NCBI GenBank assembly: GCA_018333865.1
Contig: JAGXSE010000050.1
Coordinates: 1-35,816 of the forward strand
From: Syntrophomonadaceae bacterium
GTDB lineage: Bacteria; Bacillota; PH28-bin88
Length of the DNA: 35,816 nucleotides
Direction: 5' to 3'
Positions 22,916 to 31,339 of this stretch are shown piece after piece (position 1 is the stretch's first letter; every line of letters begins with the position of its first letter). Position numbers and translations under genes: made by a program. The notes under the pieces were generated by a model, which was not told the origin of the DNA, did no database searches, and saw nothing but the letters and a program-made list of their open reading frames with translations.

Positions 22916-24895
22916 TTAAGCTCCAATCCGGGGGGCTATCTCATTTTTTGCCCTGATTTTTTGCAGCGCAAGTACGATTACCATAAGCACAACCCCCATC
23001 ATGTCAGTGGTTAGGCTGCCCTCGATCAAAAGCAGTGCGCCGGCAAAAAGGAGAGCTCGTTCATAAAGTTTGGCATGGCTTAACAGAAAACCCTGCATGG
23101 CGCCGGCAAGGCAAACAACACCAACAGTCGCTGTGATAAAATTCCTGATGACTGTTAAGGCTGGGGCTTCCATCAACAGGCCGGGGGAAAAGACAAACAT
23201 GAACGGAACAATAAACCCGGCCAAACCTATCCGCACCGCAGTCCAGCCCACCTTGGCCGGGTCGGCCCCGGCGACACCGGCACCGGCATAGGCTGCCAGG
23301 GCCACCGGCGGGGTTATCGCTGACAGGCAGGCAAAATATAAAACAAACATATGGGCGACGATCGGCTCCACTCCCAGGTTAACCAAAGCCGGAGCAGCCA
23401 CAACACCGGCCACAATATAGGCAGCAGAAGTGGGCAGCCCCATCCCTAAAATGATGCAGGCGATCATGGTCAGAAACATGGTGGTGATTAATAAGCCTCC
23501 GGAAATAGCCACGATGGCGTTGGCCAGCATCAGACCGATCCCGGTCAGGGTTACCACCCCGATAATAAAGCCGACCACAGCGCAGGCAATGGCCACGCCC
23601 AAGGCTCCCCGGGCGCCGCCTTCCAGGGCCTTGATCAGGCTTAAGAGGTTTAATCTGGTATGCTTGCGGAAACTGCTGATAACGATCAGGCAGATAATGC
23701 TGTAAAACGCCGAGAAAGTAGGTGAAAACTCCTCCATGATCAGGTAAACCAGCACGATGATCGGGATGAACAGGTGCCAGTTTGCCTTGAGTATAGGGCC
23801 TAGCCTGGGCAGCTGGCTCCGGTCAAGCCCTTTTAAATTGAGTTTCCGGGCCTCCAGGTGAACCATCGCCCAGCAGGACACGTAGTAGAGAACAGCCGGA
23901 ATAATAGCCGCTATAATAATATCCCGGTATGGGATGCCTAAAAACTCCGCCATAATAAAGGCCGCCGCACCCATGATCGGCGGCATGATCTGCCCGCCGG
24001 TAGAAGCGACGGCTTCCACCGCCCCGGCAAAATAAGGCCGGTACCCCAGGCTTTTCATTAACGGAATGGTAAAAGCCCCTGTAGTAACAACGTTAGCGGC
24101 CGCGCTGCCACTGATCATGCCCATTAAGCCGGAGGCGAGCACCGCCACTTTGGCCGGCCCTCCGGGGGTATGTCCGGCGGCGGCCATGGATATGGAAGTG
24201 AAAAGCTGGGTCAAGCCGGTTTGGCCTAAGAAGGCACCGAATAAAATAAACAAGAAGATAAAGGTGGCGGAAACCCCCAAGGCAACGCCATAGACCCCTT
24301 CGGCGCTCAAAAACATGTGTTCAACGATCCGCTCGAAGCTAAACCCCCGGTGGCGAAGAGCCCCTGGCAGGTAAGGGCCTAAATAGGCATAAAGCATGAA
24401 GATCAAGGCCAGCACAGTAAGCTCCTTGCCGATGCACCGCCGGGCCGCCTCCAGCACCAGCAAGCCGCCGATCAGGCCCACCAGAACATCCATTTGGGTA
24501 ACATAGGCTCCCGGACGCATGGCAATAATATCGATCATAAAGAACATATAAAGATTTGTCCCTGCCCCCGCCAAAGCTAATAAATAGTCTAAGGGGCTGG
24601 GTTTTTTAGTATCCGACTTCTTACCGGCCGGGTACAGGATAAAGATTAAAAACAAGACAAAGGCCAGGTGAATCATCCGGAACTGCAGGGCAGGCATCAC
24701 GCCGATGCCGGCCATATAAAGGTGAAACAGCGACATAATAATAGCAGTGATCGCTACCAGCTTGCCTAACCAGCCATCCATCACCCGAAACCTTGCCTCG
24801 GAGTCATATTTTTTTGCAATCTCATTCAAATCAATTTGTTCATTCTTGCTTTCTTCGCTTGCCGGGACATTGGCCTGTTCAGGTTTTTTTTCCAC
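22916..24895 (-). CDS. TRAP transporter fused permease (small plus large membrane subunits, TAXI system)
   Basis: 659 residues with about 16-18 membrane segments. An N-terminal charged tail (1-38) precedes a four-helix small-subunit part. The large DctM-like part includes LFGAFLGQTGLTQLF, GMISGSAAANVVTTGAFTIPLMKSLGY near 260-285, GQIMPPIMGAAAFIMAEFLGIPY near 300, and GMGLPTSAAYIVAGVVAAPAL near 470, all typical of TRAP-T fused 4TM/12TM proteins. It uses a sodium gradient and the binding protein encoded just upstream. GTG 24895 has GGAGG about 12 bases upstream. Its position before the lyase and dehydrogenases marks it as the importer for their substrate. Confidence 0.92.
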   Translation of the reverse strand: MEKKPEQANVPASEESKNEQIDLNEIAKKYDSEARFRVMDGWLGKLVAITAIIMSLFHLYMAGIGVMPALQFRMIHLAFVLFLIFILYPAGKKSDTKKPSPLDYLLALAGAGTNLYMFFMIDIIAMRPGAYVTQMDVLVGLIGGLLVLEAARRCIGKELTVLALIFMLYAYLGPYLPGALRHRGFSFERIVEHMFLSAEGVYGVALGVSATFIFLFILFGAFLGQTGLTQLFTSISMAAAGHTPGGPAKVAVLASGLMGMISGSAAANVVTTGAFTIPLMKSLGYRPYFAGAVEAVASTGGQIMPPIMGAAAFIMAEFLGIPYRDIIIAAIIPAVLYYVSCWAMVHLEARKLNLKGLDRSQLPRLGPILKANWHLFIPIIVLVYLIMEEFSPTFSAFYSIICLIVISSFRKHTRLNLLSLIKALEGGARGALGVAIACAVVGFIIGVVTLTGIGLMLANAIVAISGGLLITTMFLTMIACIILGMGLPTSAAYIVAGVVAAPALVNLGVEPIVAHMFVLYFACLSAITPPVALAAYAGAGVAGADPAKVGWTAVRIGLAGFIVPFMFVFSPGLLMEAPALTVIRNFITATVGVVCLAGAMQGFLLSHAKLYERALLFAGALLLIEGSLTTDMMGVVLMVIVLALQKIRAKNEIAPRIGA

Positions 24896-25013
24896 AGAAC
24901 TTTTTAACCTCCTTATCTAGACCTAAAACGGAAATTTGCAAAGGGGGCGGTAAGTTGTCTTGCCGCCCCCGCCTGTAGTTCATCAGCCGTCAGCCGGATA
25001 TTGGTCCTGTGGG

Positions 25014-26351
25014 CTATCTAAGGACCCCGATTTCCCGGAAATACCTGGCAGCGCCGGGATGCAGCGGCACAGCCATACCGCGGAGGGCGTTTTCTCTCTT
25101 AATGTCAGCGGCGGCAACATGCACAGCTTGGAGCATAGGCTGGTTTTCGTAAATAGCTTTGGTTACCAGGTAAACAATATCCTCCGGCACCCTGTTTGCT
25201 ACATAAAGCCAGTTGGCTACCGCAGCGACAGCAACCGGTTCCGGCTGGTTCGGGTAGAAGTTGGCCGGGATTACAAACCTGTAATAAGCAGGGTTCAGCT
25301 TATTCAGTGCCAGTACCACTTCGTCGCTAAAGGGAAGGATCTCGTAACGGCCGGTAGCCATCAGGGTGCGCATGCTGGCCGAACCCAAGGCGCCGATTAA
25401 ATTGACGGCATCCACCTGGCGGTTTTGAATTAATTCAACCGAAGAGGCTTCACTGGTGAATTCAGGCACGAATTCTCTTTTGACCATGTAGTCCATATCA
25501 TGGACTCTGGCCAGGTCGCGGGCATTCAGCTCAGTGGCGCTGCCCGAGGCCCCCACGGCAACCCGCCGGCCTCTCAAGTCGGTGAAGGATTTCACCTTTA
25601 AATCTTTCGGGACTACAATCTGAAACACGTTGGGATACAGGTAGGTAACACCGGAAAAGGTTTTAGTGGCAGTTGCCGGGGTATAATTCCCCACTCCGTT
25701 AAACGCCTCAAAGGCTATCCCGGCCTGGCCGAAGGCAAACTCAACATCTCCGCGGTCCATCAGGCGGATATTGGCCGCGGTGCCGGCAGTAGCCTGGGCG
25801 GAAGCTTTGAAAAATTCGGGCAATCTGGTATTTAACATTTGGGCAATACCGTTGGCCAGCAAGAAATATGTCCCGCCCGCGGTGGCGCCTGCAATCTGGA
25901 TCAGGTGCGGGGAACGGGGTTTAACAACTTCAAACGGGGCTGCCGGAGCCGGTGCTGCCGGGGCCGGGGCTGCCGGGGCTGGAGCAGCTGGTGCCGCCGG
26001 GGCAGCGGGCACTGGTGCTGCCGGTCTGGCCGGAGCAGCCGGAGCAGTCGGCACTGGAGCTGCCGGAGCAGTCGGTACAGGAGCTGCCGGTGCCGCCGGT
26101 GCTGCCGGCGCAGTCGGCACAGGAGCTGCCGGAGCAGTCGGCACTGGGGCCGGAGCTGGAGCTGGTGCCGGAGCCGGAGCTGGTGCCGGAGCCGGAGCAG
26201 GAGCCGGAGCAGGGGCCGGAGCCGGAGCTGGGGCCGGAGCCTGGGTAACCGGCTGGCCGCAACCGCCCAATACTGACACCATCAACACCGCTACTAAGAC
26301 TAAGGCCAATATTCTGATAATTTTGCCAGATCTCTTTTTGTTCATGGACAT
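25014..26351 (-). CDS. TAXI family TRAP solute-binding lipoprotein with long Ala/Pro linker
   Basis: 445 residues from ATG 26351, eight bases after GGAGGGG; a TTG two codons earlier is too close to the ribosome site. Signal peptide 1-30 with lipobox LGGC (Cys31) anchors it outside the membrane. Residues 38 to about 140 are almost only Ala and Pro, with Val, Thr and one Arg: first a run of AP dipeptides, then VPTAPAAP-type octads. The TAXI domain follows (IQIAGATAGGTYFLLANGIAQ, FGQAGIAFEAFNG, VAVGASGSATELNARDL). It captures the substrate for the permease. Such a long linker is unusual and is encoded by near-perfect GC-rich hexamer repeats. Confidence 0.92.
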   Translation of the reverse strand: MSMNKKRSGKIIRILALVLVAVLMVSVLGGCGQPVTQAPAPAPAPAPAPAPAPAPAPAPAPAPAPAPAPVPTAPAAPVPTAPAAPAAPAAPVPTAPAAPVPTAPAAPARPAAPVPAAPAAPAAPAPAAPAPAAPAPAAPFEVVKPRSPHLIQIAGATAGGTYFLLANGIAQMLNTRLPEFFKASAQATAGTAANIRLMDRGDVEFAFGQAGIAFEAFNGVGNYTPATATKTFSGVTYLYPNVFQIVVPKDLKVKSFTDLRGRRVAVGASGSATELNARDLARVHDMDYMVKREFVPEFTSEASSVELIQNRQVDAVNLIGALGSASMRTLMATGRYEILPFSDEVVLALNKLNPAYYRFVIPANFYPNQPEPVAVAAVANWLYVANRVPEDIVYLVTKAIYENQPMLQAVHVAAADIKRENALRGMAVPLHPGAARYFREIGVLR

Positions 26352-26550
26352 TAACAATACCCCTCCTTAAGTTTAATAATAACGGTCGCAAGGCTCATTA
26401 ATTCTACTTGTTCGGGGCTTTCACCTCCTTAATAACAATAATAGTAGCCGGGTAATCAGACTTATTCCCGCAAACGGTAAAATTCTACGTAAACACCTGT
26501 TATTCCTGCCCGAAGCCCGATTGGTTATCGATTCCGGCCATCCGCCTATT

Positions 26551-26600
26551 GAGCGCGGCCGGCTGCAAAGAACTCCCTTGCCGGGCAGTTAGCCGCGCTC
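26551..26600. terminator. Long hairpin downstream of the ferredoxin oxidoreductase operon
   Basis: GAGCGCGGC (26551-26559) and GCCGCGCTC (26592-26600) are perfect complements, with CTGC/GCAG pairing inside. It sits 15 bp past the korC stop. There is no U-tract, so it may stabilise the mRNA end or pause polymerase rather than end transcription cleanly. The rest of 26370-26550 shows no gene, only an AAGGAGGTG at about 26430 with no start codon after it. Confidence 0.45.
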
Positions 26601-26615
26601 CCTGGGTTGGCAGCC

Positions 26616-27176
26616 CTATGCCAGGGCAGCGGCAAGCACTTCCTCGCCGGCCTTGAAACCGGCACGAAGAGCTACCCTGTTAAGTTCAACGGTCTTGGCC
26701 GGGACATGGTCCAGCACAGATTTCTCAATCGCCTCCCTGGTTACCACTCCGGTGGCTACGGTGAGAACTCCCAGTGCCACAATATTGGCCACAATTTCGT
26801 TGCCAAGTCCGCGGGCGATCTCCGTCAGGGGAATCCGGTATACCTTCTTCACACCTGCCAGGGCTTTTTCGTCAAAAACCATTCCGGGGTCAATAATAGC
26901 AATTCCGGTTTCCTTGACATTTTTACCGTATTTGGCAACCGCCTCCTGGGTCATCGCCAAAAAAACATCGGGATTCCTGATCTCCGGGAAACTGATTTCC
27001 ACATCGTCTGCAATTACCTCCGACTTGCTGGCGCCGCCCCTGGCTTCCGGGCCGTAGGACTGCTTGTGGGTGGCCTGCCGGTCGTCGTGGACCGCGACAG
27101 CTTCCGCCAGGATAATTCCGCCTAACACCAGGCCCTGGCCGCCGAAACCGCTTAACAATATTTCACACCTGGCCAT
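26616..27176 (-). CDS. korC: 2-oxoacid:ferredoxin oxidoreductase, gamma subunit
   Basis: 186 residues with the gamma-subunit hallmark SGFGGQGLVLGG at 9-20, SYGPEARGGASKSEV near 40-54, and LGVLTVATGVV near 137. It completes the four-subunit enzyme that oxidatively decarboxylates a 2-oxoacid to an acyl-CoA with ferredoxin. ATG 27176 follows the beta-subunit stop with no gap. The symbol reflects the 2-oxoglutarate-type gene order; a branched-chain or pyruvate enzyme is not excluded. Confidence 0.9.
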   Translation of the reverse strand: MARCEILLSGFGGQGLVLGGIILAEAVAVHDDRQATHKQSYGPEARGGASKSEVIADDVEISFPEIRNPDVFLAMTQEAVAKYGKNVKETGIAIIDPGMVFDEKALAGVKKVYRIPLTEIARGLGNEIVANIVALGVLTVATGVVTREAIEKSVLDHVPAKTVELNRVALRAGFKAGEEVLAAALA

Positions 27177-27998
27177 TTACTTACCCCCCTGTCCCAGACT
27201 GGATACCATTTTGCTGTACCGCTGGCAGAATTCTTCCCGGTCTGTCCGGCGGGCTAATTCGCCGATGAGGAACTTGCCCCCGATTTCTTCCGGCTTCATA
27301 TTTGCTGCCGCTTTTACATTGACGGAGTTGTCTCTTTGCCAGTAAAGCATATCGACGGTAGAACCCATGTTGTTCCGGCGGCCGTAGCCAACCGGGCACT
27401 GGGAAATAACTTCCACAAAGCTGAAGCCCGGGTGCTGGAGGGCATCCTTGATCAGCCGTTCGGTCAGGGTGTGATGATACACTGTCCCTCTGGCCACGTA
27501 GGTGGCCCCGGCTGCTTCCACCAGCTTGCACACATCCACTGGCTCCTCAATGTTGCCGAAGGGGGCCGAGGTTGCCCTGGCCTGCACCGGTGTCATGGGA
27601 GAGTGCTGACCCCCGGTCATCCCGTAAATGCTGTTATTGATGAGAATAGTGGTAATGTCAATATTGCGGCGAGCCGTGTGCAAGAGGTGATTGCCACCGA
27701 TACCGGCGCCGTCCCCGTCTCCGGTAACCACAATTACCTTCTGGCCTGGCATCACCATTTTGTATCCTGTGGCAAAACTCAAGGCCCGGCCATGAGTGGT
27801 CTGGAAGGTGTTAAAATCGGCAATGGCGTTGGTCCGGGCCGAACAGCCGATCCCGGTAACCATTGTAATATCGTCCTTGCTGTAGCCAAGCCCGGCCACC
27901 GCCCTGATCAGGGCGCCCATAATGGTGCCGTTGCCACAGCCGGAGCACCAGATGTGAGGAAGCTTCTTTTTGCGCAAATAATCCGTAACCCGCACCAC
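27177..27998 (-). CDS. korB: 2-oxoacid:ferredoxin oxidoreductase, beta (TPP-binding) subunit
   Basis: 273 residues. WCSGCGNG at 17-24 and GIGCSA near 49 are cluster and TPP-adjacent motifs. GDGDGAGIGGNHLLHTARRN near 93-112 and NNSIYGMTGGQ near 120 form the thiamine diphosphate/Mg site. GTG 27998 has GAGGTGA seven bases upstream and starts one base after the alpha stop. It forms the catalytic core with the alpha subunit. Confidence 0.93.
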   Translation of the reverse strand: MVRVTDYLRKKKLPHIWCSGCGNGTIMGALIRAVAGLGYSKDDITMVTGIGCSARTNAIADFNTFQTTHGRALSFATGYKMVMPGQKVIVVTGDGDGAGIGGNHLLHTARRNIDITTILINNSIYGMTGGQHSPMTPVQARATSAPFGNIEEPVDVCKLVEAAGATYVARGTVYHHTLTERLIKDALQHPGFSFVEVISQCPVGYGRRNNMGSTVDMLYWQRDNSVNVKAAANMKPEEIGGKFLIGELARRTDREEFCQRYSKMVSSLGQGGK

Positions 27999-27999
27999 G

Positions 28000-29142
28000 C
28001 TATATCACCTCTTTAATCTTGGTCATGATGTCCCAGGGCGGAATCATCCGGCCGTCAACCCGGTTCATGGGGAAGAGGTCTGCCTTGCCCTTCCGGGTAG
28101 CTCTGGCGACTTCGCCGACAACCTGGCCCATGTTCATTTCCGGCACAATTATTGCTTTGGCCTGGTCTCCCGCTTTTTTCACCATTTCATCCGGGAAAGG
28201 CCACAGGGTTTTCAGCTGCAACAGCCCGGCTTTAAGTCCCTCTTTCCTGGCATTGTTGACTGCTTCCCGGGCAGACCTGGCGGTACAGCCGTAAGCGACA
28301 ATAATTACCTCGGCATCGTCCAGGTAAAGTTGGTTCACAAAGGTAACCTGGTCCCGGTAATAATCCAGTTTTTTATGCAGGCGGCGCATTAATTTGTCGG
28401 CCACTTCGTGGTTGGTTACTGCCGGGTGCCCTTCCTCATCGTAAACATTGCTGGTGACATGGAACCGGTAACCAGTTCCCCTGGGAGCAAAAGGCGGCAC
28501 TCCGTCTGCATCCGCCCGGTATGGTATGTACTCTTCCGGCGGCACCTGGGTCATCTTCCGGTTGATCAGGACCAGACTTTCGGGATCCGGTACTACCACC
28601 TTCTCCCGCAAGTGTCCTACCAGAGCATCAGACAGGAGAATCACCGGTGTTCGCAGCAATTCGGAAATATTCACTGCCTGGATGGTAAGTTCAAAGGCTT
28701 CGTTAACTGACGAAGGTGAAAGAACCACGATGGGGTGATCTCCGTGGGTACCCCAACGGGCCTGCATTACGTCCCCTTGGGCCGGCAAGGTGGGAAGCCC
28801 GGTACTGGGCCCGCCCCGCTGCACATTCACCACCACACAGGGCATTTCTACCATTGCCGCATAGCCCAGGTTTTCCTGTTTCAACGTAAATCCGGGGCCG
28901 CTCGTAGCTGTCATGGCTTTCACACCGCCGATTGAAGCGCCGACGGCAGCAGCCATACTGGCTATCTCATCCTCCATTTGCATAAAATAACCACCCACCT
29001 GCGGCAGGCGCCTGGCCATTACCTCCAGGATCTCTGTCGCGGGAGTAATGGGGTAGCCGGCAAAAAAGCGGACACCCGCCAGCAGTGCTGCTTCCACTAC
29101 CGCCTCATTTCCTTGCATAAACCGCAATTGTTTAGCTGACAA
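28000..29142 (-). CDS. korA: 2-oxoacid:ferredoxin oxidoreductase, alpha subunit
   Basis: 380 residues from TTG 29142, which has GGAGG eight bases upstream and gives the family start (SAKQLRFMQGNEAVVEAAL); the frame is open further upstream but that would run deep into korD. AGVRFFAGYPITPATEI near 25-41 contacts TPP and substrate, and TATSGPGFTLKQENLGYA and QRGGPSTGLPT follow. It overlaps the delta stop by 11 bp. The enzyme is oxygen-sensitive and cytoplasmic, and links catabolism of the 2-oxoacids made by the surrounding genes to ferredoxin. Confidence 0.93.
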   Translation of the reverse strand: MSAKQLRFMQGNEAVVEAALLAGVRFFAGYPITPATEILEVMARRLPQVGGYFMQMEDEIASMAAAVGASIGGVKAMTATSGPGFTLKQENLGYAAMVEMPCVVVNVQRGGPSTGLPTLPAQGDVMQARWGTHGDHPIVVLSPSSVNEAFELTIQAVNISELLRTPVILLSDALVGHLREKVVVPDPESLVLINRKMTQVPPEEYIPYRADADGVPPFAPRGTGYRFHVTSNVYDEEGHPAVTNHEVADKLMRRLHKKLDYYRDQVTFVNQLYLDDAEVIIVAYGCTARSAREAVNNARKEGLKAGLLQLKTLWPFPDEMVKKAGDQAKAIIVPEMNMGQVVGEVARATRKGKADLFPMNRVDGRMIPPWDIMTKIKEVI

Positions 29143-29344
29143 CTTCCGTCCCTCCCACCGCAATAGCATAATCGGGGCACCTGGTCTCACAAATCCGGCA
29201 GCCGGTACATGCCGCCAGGTCAATAATCACCGGTTTCCCTTCCCGGTCCTTGTCAAAGACCTTTTGGGGGCAAAATTCCATGCAAATTCCACATGCCTTG
29301 CACCAGTTCATATTGATGTCAATGGTATGGACTTTTTTACTCAA
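29132..29344 (-). CDS. korD: 2-oxoacid:ferredoxin oxidoreductase, delta (2x[4Fe-4S] ferredoxin) subunit
   Basis: 70 residues. Two cluster motifs, CKACGICMEFCP (residues 15-26) and CTGCRICETRCP (45-56), carry electrons from the TPP site to ferredoxin. ATG 29344 lies just past GGAGGTG. It is first in the delta-alpha-beta-gamma order typical of KorDABC and begins 30 bp after the FadR-type regulator gene, so the regulator and the enzyme probably share a transcript. Confidence 0.92.
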   Translation of the reverse strand: MSKKVHTIDINMNWCKACGICMEFCPQKVFDKDREGKPVIIDLAACTGCRICETRCPDYAIAVGGTEVVS

Positions 29345-29374
29345 GGCTGCGCCACCTCCTTCATAAGTTAACTG

Positions 29375-30094
29375 CTAATTACTTCCTTCCATGCCGTTAT
29401 CTGACTGCAGTAGCTTTTCCTTGACCTTGCCTAAATGGGTGCGCAGGGCCAGCCGGGCTTCTTCCGGATCCCCTTTTTTAATAGCGTCAAATATTGCCCT
29501 GTGTTCAGCCAATACTACTCTTCGCCTTTCGGGATCCTGCTTAAGGATGCCGTGGCTGGTCTGCAGCCCCTGTTGAAAAGCTTCTCTCACAACCTGCAAG
29601 ACGGTGGTGAAGAAAGAATTGCCGGCGGCCACTGCCAGGGCAAAGTGAAACTGAAAATCTGCTTTATTTGGCACCCCGCCTTCTTTAATCTCCAGATCCA
29701 TCAGCTGCAGGGCTTCTTCCAGGGCGAAGTAATCATCGGGCCCGGCCCGCAGGGCTGCCAGGGCAGCAGCCTCGCTTTCCAATCCCATTCTCAGTTCCAG
29801 CAGGCCGACCAGATTCTCTTTTCTTGCAAAAAGCATCGTTGCCATGGGTTCCAGCCATGCCTTTTCATTCACATCTTTCAAATAAACCCCGGACCCGTGC
29901 CTGATTTCGATTAGCCCCACGTTTTCCATGGCGCTCATGGCCTCTCTGACGGCTGACCTGCTCACGCCGAAGATTTCGGCCATTTCTCGCTCTGAGGGAA
30001 AGCGGTCCCCTGAGGCCATCTTGTTCGTTACGACTAGTCCTTTAATCTGCTGGATTATTTCTTCGTAGAGCTTGCTGCGGCGAATGCGTTCCAA
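29375..30094 (-). CDS. GntR family regulator with FCD domain (FadR subfamily)
   Basis: 239 residues from TTG 30094, selected because GGGGGGAGG stands eight bases upstream; a TTG at 30121 would place an operator inside the gene. Residues 1-70 are the winged helix (FPSEREMAEIFGVSRSAVREAMSAMENVGLIEIRHGSGVYL in segments). Residues 90-235 are an all-helical FCD domain with metal-binding candidates in ELRMGLESEAAALAA, FHFALAVAAGN and EHRAIFDAIKKGD (Asp/His set). FCD regulators usually answer to small carboxylic acids. It sits between korDABC and the divergent FAH operon, flanked by two matched operators, and likely controls both directions including itself. Confidence 0.92.
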   Translation of the reverse strand: MERIRRSKLYEEIIQQIKGLVVTNKMASGDRFPSEREMAEIFGVSRSAVREAMSAMENVGLIEIRHGSGVYLKDVNEKAWLEPMATMLFARKENLVGLLELRMGLESEAAALAALRAGPDDYFALEEALQLMDLEIKEGGVPNKADFQFHFALAVAAGNSFFTTVLQVVREAFQQGLQTSHGILKQDPERRRVVLAEHRAIFDAIKKGDPEEARLALRTHLGKVKEKLLQSDNGMEGSN

Positions 30095-30122
30095 GGGACC
30101 TGCCTCCCCCCAAAGCGACAAG

Positions 30123-30149
30123 GTGACCTGGTGGTCTGATCACTTTTTC
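30123..30149 (-). promoter_or_regulatory. Operator 1 for the FCD regulator
   Basis: On the minus strand AAAAAGTGATCAGACCACC followed by AGGTCAC. It differs from operator 2 at only a few bases and faces the opposite way. It lies about 30 bp upstream of the regulator's TTG start, where binding would block its own promoter or early elongation. Confidence 0.65.
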
Positions 30150-30328
30150 GCCAAAAATACCCTTTCTCCTGCAATAGTCTCAGAAATATTTTTTTACGCT
30201 TTCGCTCCCCTCGAGGTTGTTCAATCGAAAAGCCTTGAGCTGCCTGCTTTTCAGCCCCACGGGCTTAAAAGACAAAATAATTCTCTTAACTAGCGGGCGA
30301 AACGGCAGGAAAATAATAATGAATGAAG

Positions 30329-30354
30329 AAAAAGTGACCAGACCATCTGGTCGC
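30329..30354 (+). promoter_or_regulatory. Operator 2 for the FCD regulator
   Basis: AAAAAGTG followed by the perfect palindrome GACCAGA-CCA-TCTGGTC (30336-30352). TATAAC at 30366-30371 is a plausible -10, so the palindrome would cover the -35 region of the rightward operon. The form resembles known FadR/LldR-type TGGTC-GACCA operators. Confidence 0.7.
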
Positions 30355-30366
30355 TCTATGCACTTT

Positions 30367-30396
30367 ATAACTTCATAACTTCATAACTTCATAACT
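30367..30396 (+). repeat. ATAACTTC octamer repeat in the rightward leader
   Basis: Three full and one partial copy of ATAACTTC, between operator 2 and the FAH-family start. The first unit overlaps the likely -10 box. Changes in copy number would change promoter-start spacing. The remainder of the divergent gap (30150-30328) shows no gene. Confidence 0.85.
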
Positions 30397-30431
30397 AGTG
30401 GCTCTGGCAGCCACCGAGGAGGGAACAGTTT

Positions 30432-31316
30432 ATGCGTTTAGCCACGATCAAGCTAAACGGATCAGAAACAGCGGCCGTTGTAACAAAAAGCGGACTGGTG
30501 CCAGTGTTGACGGTTAATCAGCATTTTGGTTCAGCCTATCCGGCGGACATGTTTACTTTGATTTGCTCCGGCCAGTTAGAGGCGATGAACAGCTGGTACA
30601 AAAGCGGCGGGCGGGAGAAGCTGGACCAGATTCACACCGGCGCAGTCATCCCCAGGGAAGAAGCCCAGTTTGCCCCCCTCTACCGTCATCCCAGGAAAAT
30701 CTGGGGTATCGGCTTAAACTATACGGAACACGCCGCAGACCTGTCGGAAAAAACTCCCAATGTCGCTCCGGCCAGTTTCATGAAGCCGGATACCACCATA
30801 ATCGGCCCCGGTGAAGCCATTAAGATCCCGCTGCAATCGGAGCGGACCACCGCCGAGTGCGAACTGGGTGTGATTATCGGCAAAACCTGCAAGGATGTGG
30901 AAGAAGAGGACGCCAGGAGCGTTATCGCCGGCTATACCGCCATTATCGACATGACCGCGGAAGACATCCTGCGGATAAACCCCCGCTACCTTACCCGGTC
31001 CAAGAGTTTTGACACTTTCTTCAGCTTTGGCCCCGAGCTGATAACTCCCGATGAGGTGGAAGACATACTGAAGCTCAAGGTGGCAACAATAATCAACAAC
31101 GAGGTATACCGGGAAAACGTGGTTGCCAATATGACATACCCGCCCTTTTTTCTGGTCTCCTTCCATTCCAAAGTAATGACCCTGCTGCCGGGAGATATAA
31201 TCTCCACCGGCACCCCAGGGGCAGCGGTGATTAAAGACGGCGACGAAATGGAGTGCCGCATCGACGGGTTTACTTCCCTCTTCAACCCGGTTATCGACTT
31301 GAAATTAAAAAAATAA
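30432..31316 (+). CDS. Fumarylacetoacetate hydrolase (FAH) family protein
   Basis: 294 residues. The N-terminal 75 residues form the small FAH_N-like domain; the rest is the FAH barrel with KIWGIGLNYTEHA near 90, FMKPDTTIIGPGEAI near 115, metal ligands in AECELGVIIGK near 138-148 (Glu-x-Glu) and an Asp in IIDMTAEDI near 172, and ISTGTPGA near 260. Family members hydrolyse or decarboxylate 2-oxo or diketo acids. ATG 30432 has GGAGGG eight bases upstream. It is the first gene of the rightward operon. With the adjoining SDR gene it recalls the 2,4-diketo-3-deoxy sugar acid hydrolase route, but this is inference. Confidence 0.9.
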   Translation: MRLATIKLNGSETAAVVTKSGLVPVLTVNQHFGSAYPADMFTLICSGQLEAMNSWYKSGGREKLDQIHTGAVIPREEAQFAPLYRHPRKIWGIGLNYTEHAADLSEKTPNVAPASFMKPDTTIIGPGEAIKIPLQSERTTAECELGVIIGKTCKDVEEEDARSVIAGYTAIIDMTAEDILRINPRYLTRSKSFDTFFSFGPELITPDEVEDILKLKVATIINNEVYRENVVANMTYPPFFLVSFHSKVMTLLPGDIISTGTPGAAVIKDGDEMECRIDGFTSLFNPVIDLKLKK

Positions 31317-31339
31317 CAACCAAGAGGAGGAACGGTCTA

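Noticed and set aside
25771-26370. Plus-strand Gly/Ala-rich reading frame of about 199 residues opposite the TAXI linker
   Set aside because: It is the shadow of the GC-rich Ala/Pro repeat; no ribosome site, and all frames are open there because of the repeat composition.
29143-29223. Upstream extension of the korA reading frame
   Set aside because: It would overlap korD by about 90 bp; the TTG at 29142 has a well-spaced GGAGG and gives the expected family N-terminus.
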